DNA from: Clostridia bacterium
GTDB taxonomy: Bacteria; Bacillota; Clostridia; Oscillospirales; Acutalibacteraceae
Assembly: GCA_017548045.1 (NCBI GenBank)
Contig: JAFYNR010000063.1
Location: 1-42,965, forward strand
DNA: 42,965 bases
Direction of reading: 5' to 3'
The notes under the pieces are model-generated. The model did not search any database and was not told where the DNA came from. It was given only the letters and a program-made list of their open reading frames with translations. The position numbers and the translations under genes were made by a program. This document shows, in pieces, positions 35,995-42,965 of the stretch (position 1 is the first letter of the stretch; every line of letters begins with the position of its first letter).

Positions 35995-36036
35995 TCAGCC
36001 CGGATTCACAGGAGTTCGGGCTGATTAAATAATCAG
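35995..36036 (+). promoter_or_regulatory. Two overlapping, mutually exclusive hairpins before the rhamnosidase-like gene
   Basis: TCAGCCCG (35995-36002) can pair with CGGGCTGA (36017-36024). Alternatively CTGATT (36021-36026) can pair with AATCAG (36031-36036). The two share CTGA and cannot form together. The second adjoins the AGGCGGTG ribosome binding site at 36035-36042. No T run follows, so this may be a processing or translation-control element instead of a terminator. Confidence 0.4.
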
Positions 36037-36047
36037 GCGGTGAAAAT

Positions 36048-38174
36048 ATGCCTTGGATATGGCTTGACGATAAACTTTATCCTCAGATTCAGCGCAATCG
36101 GTATAATATTCTCTATGATTGCGAAAACAAAAATACGGAAGAATTCAGATATGCCGTTGCGGATATATCAAAAACATTTCGTTTTGACAGGACGGTTGAA
36201 AAAATAAAAATCCGTGTCAGTGCGGATAATACCTATATACTCCGCATAAACGGCAAATTTATCGGTATCGGGCCTGCGTCATCCGGCGGTGATTTCCTTT
36301 GTACGGGCAAAACACCGAAGCACTATGCCGATATTTATGAGCTGGACTTTGAAGATGTTGACGTTCTTGATATAGGGGCGAAGGTCAGCCTTCAGCCTGA
36401 AATGCTTACCAATTATTCGAGAGGACACGGCGGATTTTATCTTTCGGGAACGGTGAAATTCAAAGACGGAACGTCGGAAGGAATAGAAACCGATTCAACC
36501 TGGTGTGCCGTACCCGATATGGCATACAATGATTTCAGAAACTACAACTCGGAAAATAAAATAATTCAGATTGCGGATGCCTTTGAGACCGAAGATATAT
36601 GGGGCGTTGAGGATGCGTATATTCCGTCAAGGTCGTATAGCAAAATATTCGGAACCGAATATTCAGTCGGCGCAGGCAAAACCGAAGCCTTTGATTTTGA
36701 GTTTGACAGGATTTACGGTGTTCATCCCGTATTGAGTTGTGACGGCAGATGCGGAATTACGCTGGAAACATACGAACTCAAAGGGCAGGAAAAAACCGTG
36801 GAAAAGGTTGTTTTCGACAATCGTGACGAGGAATATTTTTCGTTCCGTATGCACAGCGCCGGTGAGGGTAAACTCATTATTGAAAACAAAGATTCATACG
36901 ATATAACGGTTAAACTGTCGTTTATTGCGCCCTGGTATCCCGTAGAAGCGGAAGGCAGCTTCAAAACAAGCAGTGAAGAACTGAATAAGATATATGACGT
37001 GTGTAAGCATACTCTTAAAATCTGCCGTCAATCCCTTCATCTTGACAGCACAAAGCATCAGGAGCTTCTTGCCTGCACGGGAGACTACAACATCGAAAGC
37101 CTTATGACGATTTTTTGCTACGGCGATATGCGCCTTGCGGAATTTGACCTTATGCGTACGGCAGACTGGCTTGTTGCCAATAAGGGTGTTATGTTCCACA
37201 CAACTTACAGCCTGATATGGGTGCAGATGCTTCACGACGTTTACGTTGCAACGGGCAGAAAGGACCTTTTGCTTTATTGCCGTGAGGCGCTCGGAACCCT
37301 GCTTGCAAGGTTTGAAACCTATATCGGAGAAAACAGCGTTATCGATAATCCGCCGGATTTTATGTTTGTTGACTGGACGGTTATTGACGGCTTTTCAATG
37401 CATCATCCGCCGAAGGCACTGGGGCAGACGGTTCTCAACTGCTTTTACTATAATGCCCTCATTTATGCCGTGAAAATATATTCATATCTTGATGAAAACG
37501 CTGTTGCCGATAAACTGAAAAATAAAGCCTCCGTTTTCAGAAAAAGGTTCAATGAAGTTTTTTATGATGAGGAACGCAAACTTTATTTTGACGGTCTCGG
37601 TACTCCCTACGGCGGCGAAAAGCATTATCATCCCGCCAACACAGATAAAAAGTATTTTTCAAAATATCCCAATATCCTTGCTTCCCTTTACGGCCTTGCC
37701 GACGATGAGCTTGCCGCTGATATTCTTGAAAGAATTATATTTGACGGCTCGCTGCAGGATATTCAGCCGTATTTTATGCACTACATGCTGTGTGCATTGC
37801 GCAAGCATAAGCTTTTTGATAAATATGGAATGAAAATTCTGATGCGATGGGCGGATGTTGTGAATGAATGTGACAAGGGTCTCAAGGAAGGCTGGATTGC
37901 TCCCGAAGAAAGCTATTCGTTTGACCATTCACACGCGTGGGGCGGTACGCCCGCTTACCATATGCCTTCGGCAATAACAGGTATGGAAATTCTTGAACCC
38001 GGAATGAAAACACTTAAATTCAGTCCGGCTCTTTACGGGCTTGACTATGCCGAAATCAACATTCCCACTCAGTACGGAATGATTAATTTCAGTTGTGAAA
38101 AAGGCAAGCCTGCGGTGATAAATGCTCCCGAATGCATTAAAATATTAATGGGTGATAATTATGAGAATTCTTGA
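36048..38174 (+). CDS. Glycoside hydrolase family 78-like alpha-L-rhamnosidase
   Basis: The 708-residue protein opens with a beta-sandwich (residues about 1-150, with YILRINGKFIGIGPAS, the carbohydrate-binding-like part of rhamnosidases). It continues into a six-hairpin alpha/alpha barrel: LHLDSTKHQELLACTGDYN is the counterpart of the catalytic Asp/Glu region, then FMFVDWTVIDGF and HSHAWGGTPAYHMPSAITG, and finally a closing beta-sandwich. It has no signal peptide. The usual RDER stretch is changed to KHQE, so specificity for rhamnose is not assured and another deoxy- or uronic-type sugar is possible. The stop codon overlaps the next gene by 14 bases. Confidence 0.82.
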   Translation: MPWIWLDDKLYPQIQRNRYNILYDCENKNTEEFRYAVADISKTFRFDRTVEKIKIRVSADNTYILRINGKFIGIGPASSGGDFLCTGKTPKHYADIYELDFEDVDVLDIGAKVSLQPEMLTNYSRGHGGFYLSGTVKFKDGTSEGIETDSTWCAVPDMAYNDFRNYNSENKIIQIADAFETEDIWGVEDAYIPSRSYSKIFGTEYSVGAGKTEAFDFEFDRIYGVHPVLSCDGRCGITLETYELKGQEKTVEKVVFDNRDEEYFSFRMHSAGEGKLIIENKDSYDITVKLSFIAPWYPVEAEGSFKTSSEELNKIYDVCKHTLKICRQSLHLDSTKHQELLACTGDYNIESLMTIFCYGDMRLAEFDLMRTADWLVANKGVMFHTTYSLIWVQMLHDVYVATGRKDLLLYCREALGTLLARFETYIGENSVIDNPPDFMFVDWTVIDGFSMHHPPKALGQTVLNCFYYNALIYAVKIYSYLDENAVADKLKNKASVFRKRFNEVFYDEERKLYFDGLGTPYGGEKHYHPANTDKKYFSKYPNILASLYGLADDELAADILERIIFDGSLQDIQPYFMHYMLCALRKHKLFDKYGMKILMRWADVVNECDKGLKEGWIAPEESYSFDHSHAWGGTPAYHMPSAITGMEILEPGMKTLKFSPALYGLDYAEINIPTQYGMINFSCEKGKPAVINAPECIKILMGDNYENS

Positions 38175-39585
38175 AGGACTTAAACCCAAAAAGGTGTTTT
38201 ACTATTTTGAAGAAATATCCGCCATTCCCCGCGGCTCGGGTAAAACCGACGAGGTAAGGAATTACTGTGCGGATTTTGCAAAGGCAAGGGGTCTTGAATA
38301 CGTTACCGACGATGCAGGTAACATTATTATTTTCAAGCCTGCCTGCGGTAAAGAAGGTGAGCCTGTTATTATTCAGGGTCATCTTGATATGGTGTGGGAA
38401 AAGGATGAAACCTGCCGTATTGATTTTGAGAAAGACGGTCTTGAGCTTTTTATTGAAAACGGATATATAGGTGCAAAAGGCACAACTCTCGGTGCGGATG
38501 ACGGCATTGCGGTGGCTATGTGCCTTGCACTGCTTGATTCCGATGATATTGTTCATCCGCCGCTTGAAATCGTTTTTACAGCCGACGAAGAGGTGGGCAT
38601 GACGGGTGCAACAGGACTTGATTGCTCCGTACTCAAAGGCAAACGTATGATTAACCTTGACTCCGAGGAAGACGGCGTTATGTGGGTAAGCTGTGCAGGC
38701 GGTGTCCGTGCAGATGTTTCTCTTGATATTGAATTTGCAGAAAACAAGTTTGATTGCTTTGAAATCAGCGTTTCGGGTCTTCACGGCGGTCATTCGGGTG
38801 CCGAAATCCATAACGGCTATGCCAATGCCAATAAGGTTCTGGGCAGGGTTCTTTCGGCACTTGCAGAGAAGGCGGATTTTGCCTTGTGCCATATAAACGG
38901 CGGCTCTATGGATAATGCCATAACCCGTGATTCGAAATGCACGGTTGCTTCTGATTCCGATATATGCAGAATTGTCAGCGGCATTTATGATGTGATTTCA
39001 GCCGATTACAGGAAAGCGGACCCCGATATTAAAATTTCCGCTTCACCCTGCGGCAAAGCGGAAAAATCAATGAGTGCTGAATCTTCTGAAAATGTTATTG
39101 CGCTTCTTAACGACCTGCCCAGCGGTGTTGTTGCAATGAGCAAGGATATTGAGAATTTTGTTGAAACGTCACTTAATCTGGGTGTCCTTAAAACCGTGGG
39201 TGATGCTGTTTCTTACAGCTTTGCCGTCAGAAGCGGTGTGGATGCCGAAAGAGAAAAGCTCTGCGAAAGACTTAAAGAAATTGCGGGTAAATACGGTGCG
39301 AAAATCGGTTTCAGAACTCCTTATCCTGCCTGGGAATTCAAGGAAGGCTCTGAGCTTCAGGAGTTGATGAAAAAGATTTATTCAGATATCAACGGCAGGG
39401 AGCTTGTTGTGACGGGTATCCACGCAGGCCTTGAGTGCGGAATGTTCTGCGGCAAAATAAAGGGTCTTGACTGCGTATCCTTAGGACCCGAAATGCACGG
39501 AATCCATACTCCGCAGGAAAGGCTCAGCATTGAATCCTGCGAAAAACTCTGGAATTTTCTTCTTGCTGTTTTGAAAACAATCTGA
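38161..39585 (+). CDS. pepD: Aminoacyl-histidine dipeptidase (PepD, M20 family)
   Basis: This cytoplasmic zinc dipeptidase of 474 residues cleaves Xaa-His and other dipeptides. Metal-binding motifs are complete: GHLDMVWEKD, LGADDGIAVA, the catalytic Glu-Glu in ADEEVGMTGA, NLDSEEDG and the C-terminal GPEMHGIHTPQERL. The lid domain contains GLHGGHSGAEIHNGYAN. ATG 38161 is preferred, with GGGTGAT 5 bases upstream; an in-frame GTG lies three codons earlier. It begins inside the end of the rhamnosidase-like gene, so it is in the same operon, and its last 62 bases overlap the convergent flippase gene. Confidence 0.94.
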   Translation: MRILEGLKPKKVFYYFEEISAIPRGSGKTDEVRNYCADFAKARGLEYVTDDAGNIIIFKPACGKEGEPVIIQGHLDMVWEKDETCRIDFEKDGLELFIENGYIGAKGTTLGADDGIAVAMCLALLDSDDIVHPPLEIVFTADEEVGMTGATGLDCSVLKGKRMINLDSEEDGVMWVSCAGGVRADVSLDIEFAENKFDCFEISVSGLHGGHSGAEIHNGYANANKVLGRVLSALAEKADFALCHINGGSMDNAITRDSKCTVASDSDICRIVSGIYDVISADYRKADPDIKISASPCGKAEKSMSAESSENVIALLNDLPSGVVAMSKDIENFVETSLNLGVLKTVGDAVSYSFAVRSGVDAEREKLCERLKEIAGKYGAKIGFRTPYPAWEFKEGSELQELMKKIYSDINGRELVVTGIHAGLECGMFCGKIKGLDCVSLGPEMHGIHTPQERLSIESCEKLWNFLLAVLKTI

Positions 39586-40876
39586 TGTTGCAGATTTTAA
39601 TCAGTCTGCCGAAGCTGAGATAGAAATTTATTATTTCGCTGGCATACAGAATAAAAATATAACCCTTGACGGAATATCGGGGTAAAAGAAAATATACGAG
39701 ACCTACGCAGAGTGCAGAGTCGATTATATTGTATCGCATGGAGCTTATCTGCTGGTCAAGACCCTTGAGCATTCCGTCGGTTATCATATCGGTATACATT
39801 ACGGGAACAAGCGGTGAAAGTATTCTTATATACATCACCGCTTCGTTTGATTTATAAACGAGTTTCGAAATAAGCGGTGCGAAAAACGCAAAAACCGCGG
39901 AACAAAGAACAGAAAAAAGCAAGGATTTTTTCAGATATTTCTCAACGGTGTCATTGATTTTTTCATTTTCTTTTTTTTCGTTCATTGAGGCAAGCTCAGG
40001 TACAAGCAGTGCAGACAGCGATGAAAGAACGGCACCGGGGAAAAGCAGTACGGGCAGTGCAAGACCGTGAATGTTGCCGTATGCCGAAAGAGCCGCTTTG
40101 CTTCCTTCACCCGATTTCTCAAAGCCCTTCGGGATAAGCAGATGTTCAATCGTAAGCAGTATGCTTCTTGCACAGGTGCCTGCGGCGTCGGGAAGTGCAA
40201 CCCTCAGCATTTTCCCGATGTCAAGAATCGGCTTTGAGCTTTTACGGGGGATTGTGCGGTGCTTCAGAATTGACGAGAGCGTGAACGAAAACATTTCTGC
40301 GGCGGTCATACCCGTAACCACGGCAACGCAGGAATACAGGCTGCGTTTTTCTGTTGCGTTACCGAGAATAATTACTGTCAGAATGATTTTGAAAATCTGT
40401 TCAATCATCTGTACGGCGGAATACTGAGGTATCTTTTCCGCGGCGGTGAAATATCCGCCCAGTGCGGATGACATTGCAACGAAAGGCAGGCTGAGAGAAA
40501 GAATACGCAAGGGGAGTGCGGTCTGAACATCCGATATCCAGCGTATGCCTATAAAATCGGCGAGAGTAAACAGCAAAAAACCTATCAGGCATCCGCATAT
40601 GCCGGCGTAGGTTACACACATTGCAACAGATTTGTTCATATCGTTTCTGTTATGTGTGTTGATTTCAACCGCAACTCTTGTTGTTGCAAGTCTTACTCCG
40701 GCGCTTGAAAATGTAACCGTAAGAGAATAAACCGTCATCACAAGCTGAAAAAGACCCATACCCGATGAGCCGATTTTGGCAGTGAGATAGGCGTTGAAGC
40801 CCACACCCGCGGCACGCATAACAAGATTTACGGCTGTCATAATTGCCGTGTGTTTCATCAGCTTGTTTATTCTCAT
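39524..40876 (-). CDS. SpoVB-like lipid flippase (MVF/polysaccharide-transporter family)
   Basis: The 450-residue integral membrane protein has about 12-14 hydrophobic segments and the family features of stage V sporulation protein B and related lipid II or undecaprenyl-sugar flippases: an N-terminal INKLMKHTAIMTAVNLVMR, then GMGLFQLVMTVYSL, a central KMLRVALPDAAGTCARSILL and ALPVLLFPGAVLSSLSALLVPE. It would move lipid-linked glycan precursors, possibly in spore cortex formation. ATG 40876 with AAAGGAA is used; the longer frame upstream crosses the neighbouring promoter and signal-peptide region. Its stop codon lies inside the opposite-strand pepD gene. No confident promoter is seen in the 61 bases upstream. 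Confidence 0.88.
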   Translation of the reverse strand: MRINKLMKHTAIMTAVNLVMRAAGVGFNAYLTAKIGSSGMGLFQLVMTVYSLTVTFSSAGVRLATTRVAVEINTHNRNDMNKSVAMCVTYAGICGCLIGFLLFTLADFIGIRWISDVQTALPLRILSLSLPFVAMSSALGGYFTAAEKIPQYSAVQMIEQIFKIILTVIILGNATEKRSLYSCVAVVTGMTAAEMFSFTLSSILKHRTIPRKSSKPILDIGKMLRVALPDAAGTCARSILLTIEHLLIPKGFEKSGEGSKAALSAYGNIHGLALPVLLFPGAVLSSLSALLVPELASMNEKKENEKINDTVEKYLKKSLLFSVLCSAVFAFFAPLISKLVYKSNEAVMYIRILSPLVPVMYTDMITDGMLKGLDQQISSMRYNIIDSALCVGLVYFLLPRYSVKGYIFILYASEIINFYLSFGRLIKICNIRLFSKQQEENSRVFRRIQC

Positions 40877-40893
40877 ATATGTTCCTTTCAAGC

Positions 40894-40921
40894 TTGAAAA
40901 AAATATTTGATATGATATAAT
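40894..40921 (+). promoter_or_regulatory. Promoter of the secreted alpha/beta hydrolase gene
   Basis: TTGAAA at 40894-40899 and TATAAT at 40916-40921 have a 16-base spacer. Only 16 bases lie between the -10 box and ATG 40938, so the leader is very short (about 10 bases) and just reaches the AGGGTGA site. Initiation may start close to the ribosome binding site. Confidence 0.55.
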
Positions 40922-40937
40922 TGAGCAGGGTGATTTT

Positions 40938-41768
40938 ATGAAAAATATCAAAAAAACACTTGCGCTTTTACTTGCAGCGGCAATGATGCTTTGTATGTGC
41001 CCTTCATCATTCGCACAGGAAGGTGTACCGGAAATGAAAGAATACGGATTTGTTGACTGCAACGGTGCGAAAATCGAATACGGAATTTACGGCAACCTCA
41101 ATGGTGAGCCCTTGCTTCTTCTTCCTCCCAACGGGGGAGATATGCATTGCTTTGATGACAGCATTCTGCCTGAAATGTCAAAGCACTTCAAGGTTATTGC
41201 CGTTTCTCCCAGAGGCACGGGTAACTCCGATTGGGTTGAAGGCACAATGAATTTTGAAACAATGAGTGACGACCTTGCAATAATCCTTGATTACCTTAAA
41301 ATTGAAAAGACAAACATTTTCGGCTTCAGTGACGGCGGTAATCTCGGCGTTGTTTTTACTCTCAGATATCAGGACAGAGTAAAATCACTTGTCATAATGG
41401 GCTCAAATATCAACACGCTGGGAACAAACACTTTTGACCAGATTCAGATTACCTGGCAGTATCTTGTGCTTTGCGTTGAAGCGTGGATAAAAGGCGACAG
41501 AGACACGAAAATCCGCCGAGACATCAAAGGGATGATGGTTGGTCAGCCGAGCCTTACGTTCAAGGATATTTCTGCAATAAAAGTTCCCGTGCTTAATATT
41601 TACGGTGAGCACGATATGATTCAGCGCTGGCATTCGAAGATGATTACAAAGTCAATCGAGGGTGCGGAAGAATTGATGATTGTCGGCGGAGGACACAGCA
41701 CCTGCTTTGAATACACCGATACGATCATCAATCCGGCTTTGCTTGATTTTTACGGTGTTACCGCATAA
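40938..41768 (+). CDS. Secreted alpha/beta hydrolase
   Basis: The 276-residue protein begins with a signal peptide (KKTLALLLAAAMMLCM, cleavage likely after SSFA at residue 26) and continues as an alpha/beta-hydrolase domain. The nucleophile serine lies in GFSDGG, the acid Asp in YGEHD and the catalytic His in GGGHST; the oxyanion region is PPNGGD. It probably hydrolyses an ester or amide outside the membrane. The signal peptide also has cysteines before the cleavage site (MLCMCPSS), so a lipoprotein form is conceivable. It is a single-gene unit between divergent spoVB-like and the valS T-box. Confidence 0.85.
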   Translation: MKNIKKTLALLLAAAMMLCMCPSSFAQEGVPEMKEYGFVDCNGAKIEYGIYGNLNGEPLLLLPPNGGDMHCFDDSILPEMSKHFKVIAVSPRGTGNSDWVEGTMNFETMSDDLAIILDYLKIEKTNIFGFSDGGNLGVVFTLRYQDRVKSLVIMGSNINTLGTNTFDQIQITWQYLVLCVEAWIKGDRDTKIRRDIKGMMVGQPSLTFKDISAIKVPVLNIYGEHDMIQRWHSKMITKSIEGAEELMIVGGGHSTCFEYTDTIINPALLDFYGVTA

Positions 41769-41776
41769 AAATTATA

Positions 41777-41805
41777 TTGACAACACCGTGTTTGTATGAT
41801 AAAAT
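41777..41805 (+). promoter_or_regulatory. Promoter of the valS T-box transcript
   Basis: TTGACA at 41777-41782 and TAAAAT at 41800-41805 are separated by 17 bases, with start of transcription expected near 41812. Confidence 0.78.
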
Positions 41806-41811
41806 ATCAAA

Positions 41812-42090
41812 AACTTAATATAAAGGTTTTGACGGGGAGGGCGGCATAAGGTGCGTTCTCAGAGAGTCGGCGGCAGGTGAGAGCCGATGAACAGCGTGTG
41901 TCAGTTGTAGCCCCCGAGCCGAAGGGAAGAAAGCTTTAAGCGAGTAGAACCCTTCCGTGATTGCTGCGTTAATGCATAGGGCTTGTCAGAGCCCAAAGAG
42001 CGGCGCGATTCTGCGCAATTTGAGTGGTACCGCGGGTATGATTTATTACTCGTCTCATTGATTTTATTATCTGTGAGGCGAGTTTTTTTC
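41812..42090 (+). promoter_or_regulatory. T-box riboswitch, valine-specific, controlling valS
   Basis: Stem I is closed by CGGGG (41833-41837) pairing with CCCCG (within 41911-41916). Immediately before the 3' arm the specifier loop gives GUA (41907-41909) followed by G (41910); GUA is a valine codon, matching the gene downstream. The AG-bulge region CAGAGAGTCGGCGGCAGGTG and the T-box core TGGTACCGCG (42025-42034) are present. The terminator is ACTCGTCTCA (42048-42057) pairing with TGAGGCGAGT (42074-42083), then seven T residues. Together with the promoter this fills the gene-free stretch 41769-42120. Confidence 0.94.
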
Positions 42091-42120
42091 GTTTCACAAA
42101 AAGAAAGGATTGATTTCAGA

Positions 42121-42965
42121 ATGGCAAAAGAGCTTGCCAAGCAGTACGATCCCAAAAACGTTGAGGACCGTATTTACGACTTCTGGCTGAAGGGAAAGTA
42201 TTTCCACGCCAAAACAGAAAATGACAAAAAACCTTACACAATCGTTATTCCTCCCCCCAACATCACGGGTCAGCTTCATATGGGTCATGCCCTTGATAAC
42301 ACTTTGCAGGATATCCTTATCCGCTGGAGAAGAATGCAGGGCTATGATGCACTCTGGCTTCCCGGTACAGACCATGCTTCGATTGCAACGGAAGCAAAGA
42401 TTGTTGAAGCAATGGCAAAAGAGGGTCTTACAAAGGATGATCTCGGCAGAGAGGGCTTCCTTGTACGTGCATGGGATTGGAAGGAAAAGTACGGCGGACG
42501 TATTATTGAACAGCTCAAGAAGATGGGCTCATCCTGTGACTGGGACAGAGAGCGTTTCACTCTTGACGAGGGTTGCAGCAGAGCAGTCCGTGAAGTTTTC
42601 GTAAGGCTTTACGAAAAAGACCTCATTTACAGAGGCAACAGAATGGTTAACTGGTGCCCCTACTGCGAAACTTCAATCTCGGATGCAGAGGTTGAATACG
42701 AAGAGCAGGACGGCAACTTCTGGCATCTTCTTTACACTGTTAAGGAAACAGGCGAAAAGCTTGAGCTTGCAACAACCAGACCCGAAACAATGCTGGGCGA
42801 TACCGCAGTTGCAATCAACGCAGAGGATGAAAGATATGCTCATCTTCACGGCTGTCACGTAATTCTTCCTCTTCTTAATAAGGAAATTCCCATTGTCTGC
42901 GACGAACACGCAGATATGACAAAGGGTACAGGTGTTGTTAAGATTACACCTGCCCACGACCCAAA
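42121..42965 (+). CDS. valS: Valyl-tRNA synthetase, 5' part (truncated by window end)
   Basis: This class I synthetase charges tRNA-Val. The first 281 codons are present. They include the N-terminal [19 protein letters not shown], the HIGH-type ATP site in [16 protein letters not shown], the [13 protein letters not shown] stretch, a zinc-ribbon-like [13 protein letters not shown], and the beginning of the editing domain ([17 protein letters not shown] and the start of ITPAHDP). The ATG follows AAAGAAAGGATTGA with GAAAGGA as ribosome binding site. The reading frame is open to the last base of the window. Confidence 0.97.
   Translation, partial: MAKELAKQYDPKNVEDRIYDFWLKGKYFHAKTENDKKPYTIVIPPPNITGQLHMGHALDNTLQDILIRWRRMQGYDALWLPGTDHASIATEAKIVEAMAKEGLTKDDLGREGFLVRAWDWKEKYGGRIIEQLKKMGSSCDWDRERFTLDEGCSRAVREVFVRLYEKDLIYRGNRMVNWCPYCETSISDAEVEYEEQDGNFWHLLYTVKETGEKLELATTRPETMLGDTAVAINAEDERYAHLHGCHVILPLLNKEIPIVCDEHADMTKGTGVVKITPAHDP

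Noticed and set aside
38137-38892. 251-codon open frame on the minus strand within pepD
   Set aside because: It overlaps a firmly identified dipeptidase and shows no recognisable domain or start signal.

Overview
The window looks like chromosomal DNA from an anaerobic, low-to-moderate-GC member of the Bacillota, class Clostridia, probably an uncultured gut or rumen Oscillospirales-type organism. This is an inference. It rests on AGGAGG-type ribosome binding sites, TTGACA/TATAAT promoters with 17-base spacers, two T-box leaders on aminoacyl-tRNA synthetase genes, a glycyl radical enzyme with its radical SAM activase, a rubrerythrin, a SpoVB-like flippase, a TRAP-TAXI transporter and many cytoplasmic glycoside hydrolases. 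I see no rRNA, tRNA, CRISPR array, insertion sequence, phage gene or plasmid function.

Layout. 1-1077: a small four-helix-bundle protein that overlaps a nucleotidyltransferase. 1243-4458: a TRAP-TAXI binding lipoprotein and a fused TRAP permease, separated by a hairpin. 4565-6357: a sigma-70-like factor overlapping a membrane-anchored putative anti-sigma factor. 6403-8411 (minus): proS with a proline T-box. 8493-9709: an SDR-type dehydratase/epimerase with a coiled-coil tail. 9754-13223 (minus): birA, a lipoprotein, and a beta-propeller joined to a glycosidase-like module.

13252-19920 is the most distinctive block. One strong promoter precedes a radical SAM activase, a glycyl radical enzyme of unknown substrate, a sedoheptulokinase-like FGGY kinase, a type I phosphomannose isomerase, and a flavoprotein-rubredoxin-rubrerythrin fusion with an internal ribosome binding site. 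A clear terminator ends the block. I read it as a sugar-phosphate radical pathway travelling with its own oxygen and peroxide protection.

19952-23353: cyclophilin lipoprotein, SecB-like chaperone, neutral-ceramidase-like hydrolase and TauE/SafE exporter, in one tight run. 23359-24502 (minus): an ECF transporter S component and a YwlG/TIGR01440 protein. 24548-29292: a GH2 beta-galactosidase-like enzyme, an FkbM methyltransferase and a histidine phosphatase. 29304-31647 (minus): a DUF2156 acyltransferase-like protein, a sugar-phosphate-isomerase-like TIM barrel and a lipoprotein. 31671-39585: a second glycosidase-like protein, a GH38 alpha-mannosidase, a GH78-like alpha-rhamnosidase and a PepD dipeptidase. 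None of these glycosidases has a visible signal peptide, which suggests imported oligosaccharides are degraded in the cytoplasm.

39524-40876 (minus): a SpoVB-like flippase whose 3' end overlaps pepD. 40894-41768: a secreted alpha/beta hydrolase. 41777-42965: a valine T-box and the 5' two-fifths or so of valS, which runs off the end of the window.

The best candidates for something undescribed are the glycyl radical enzyme/kinase/isomerase operon, the dual-product rubrerythrin fusion, the propeller-glycosidase family with its two architectures, and the SecB-like/cyclophilin/ceramidase-like/TauE run.
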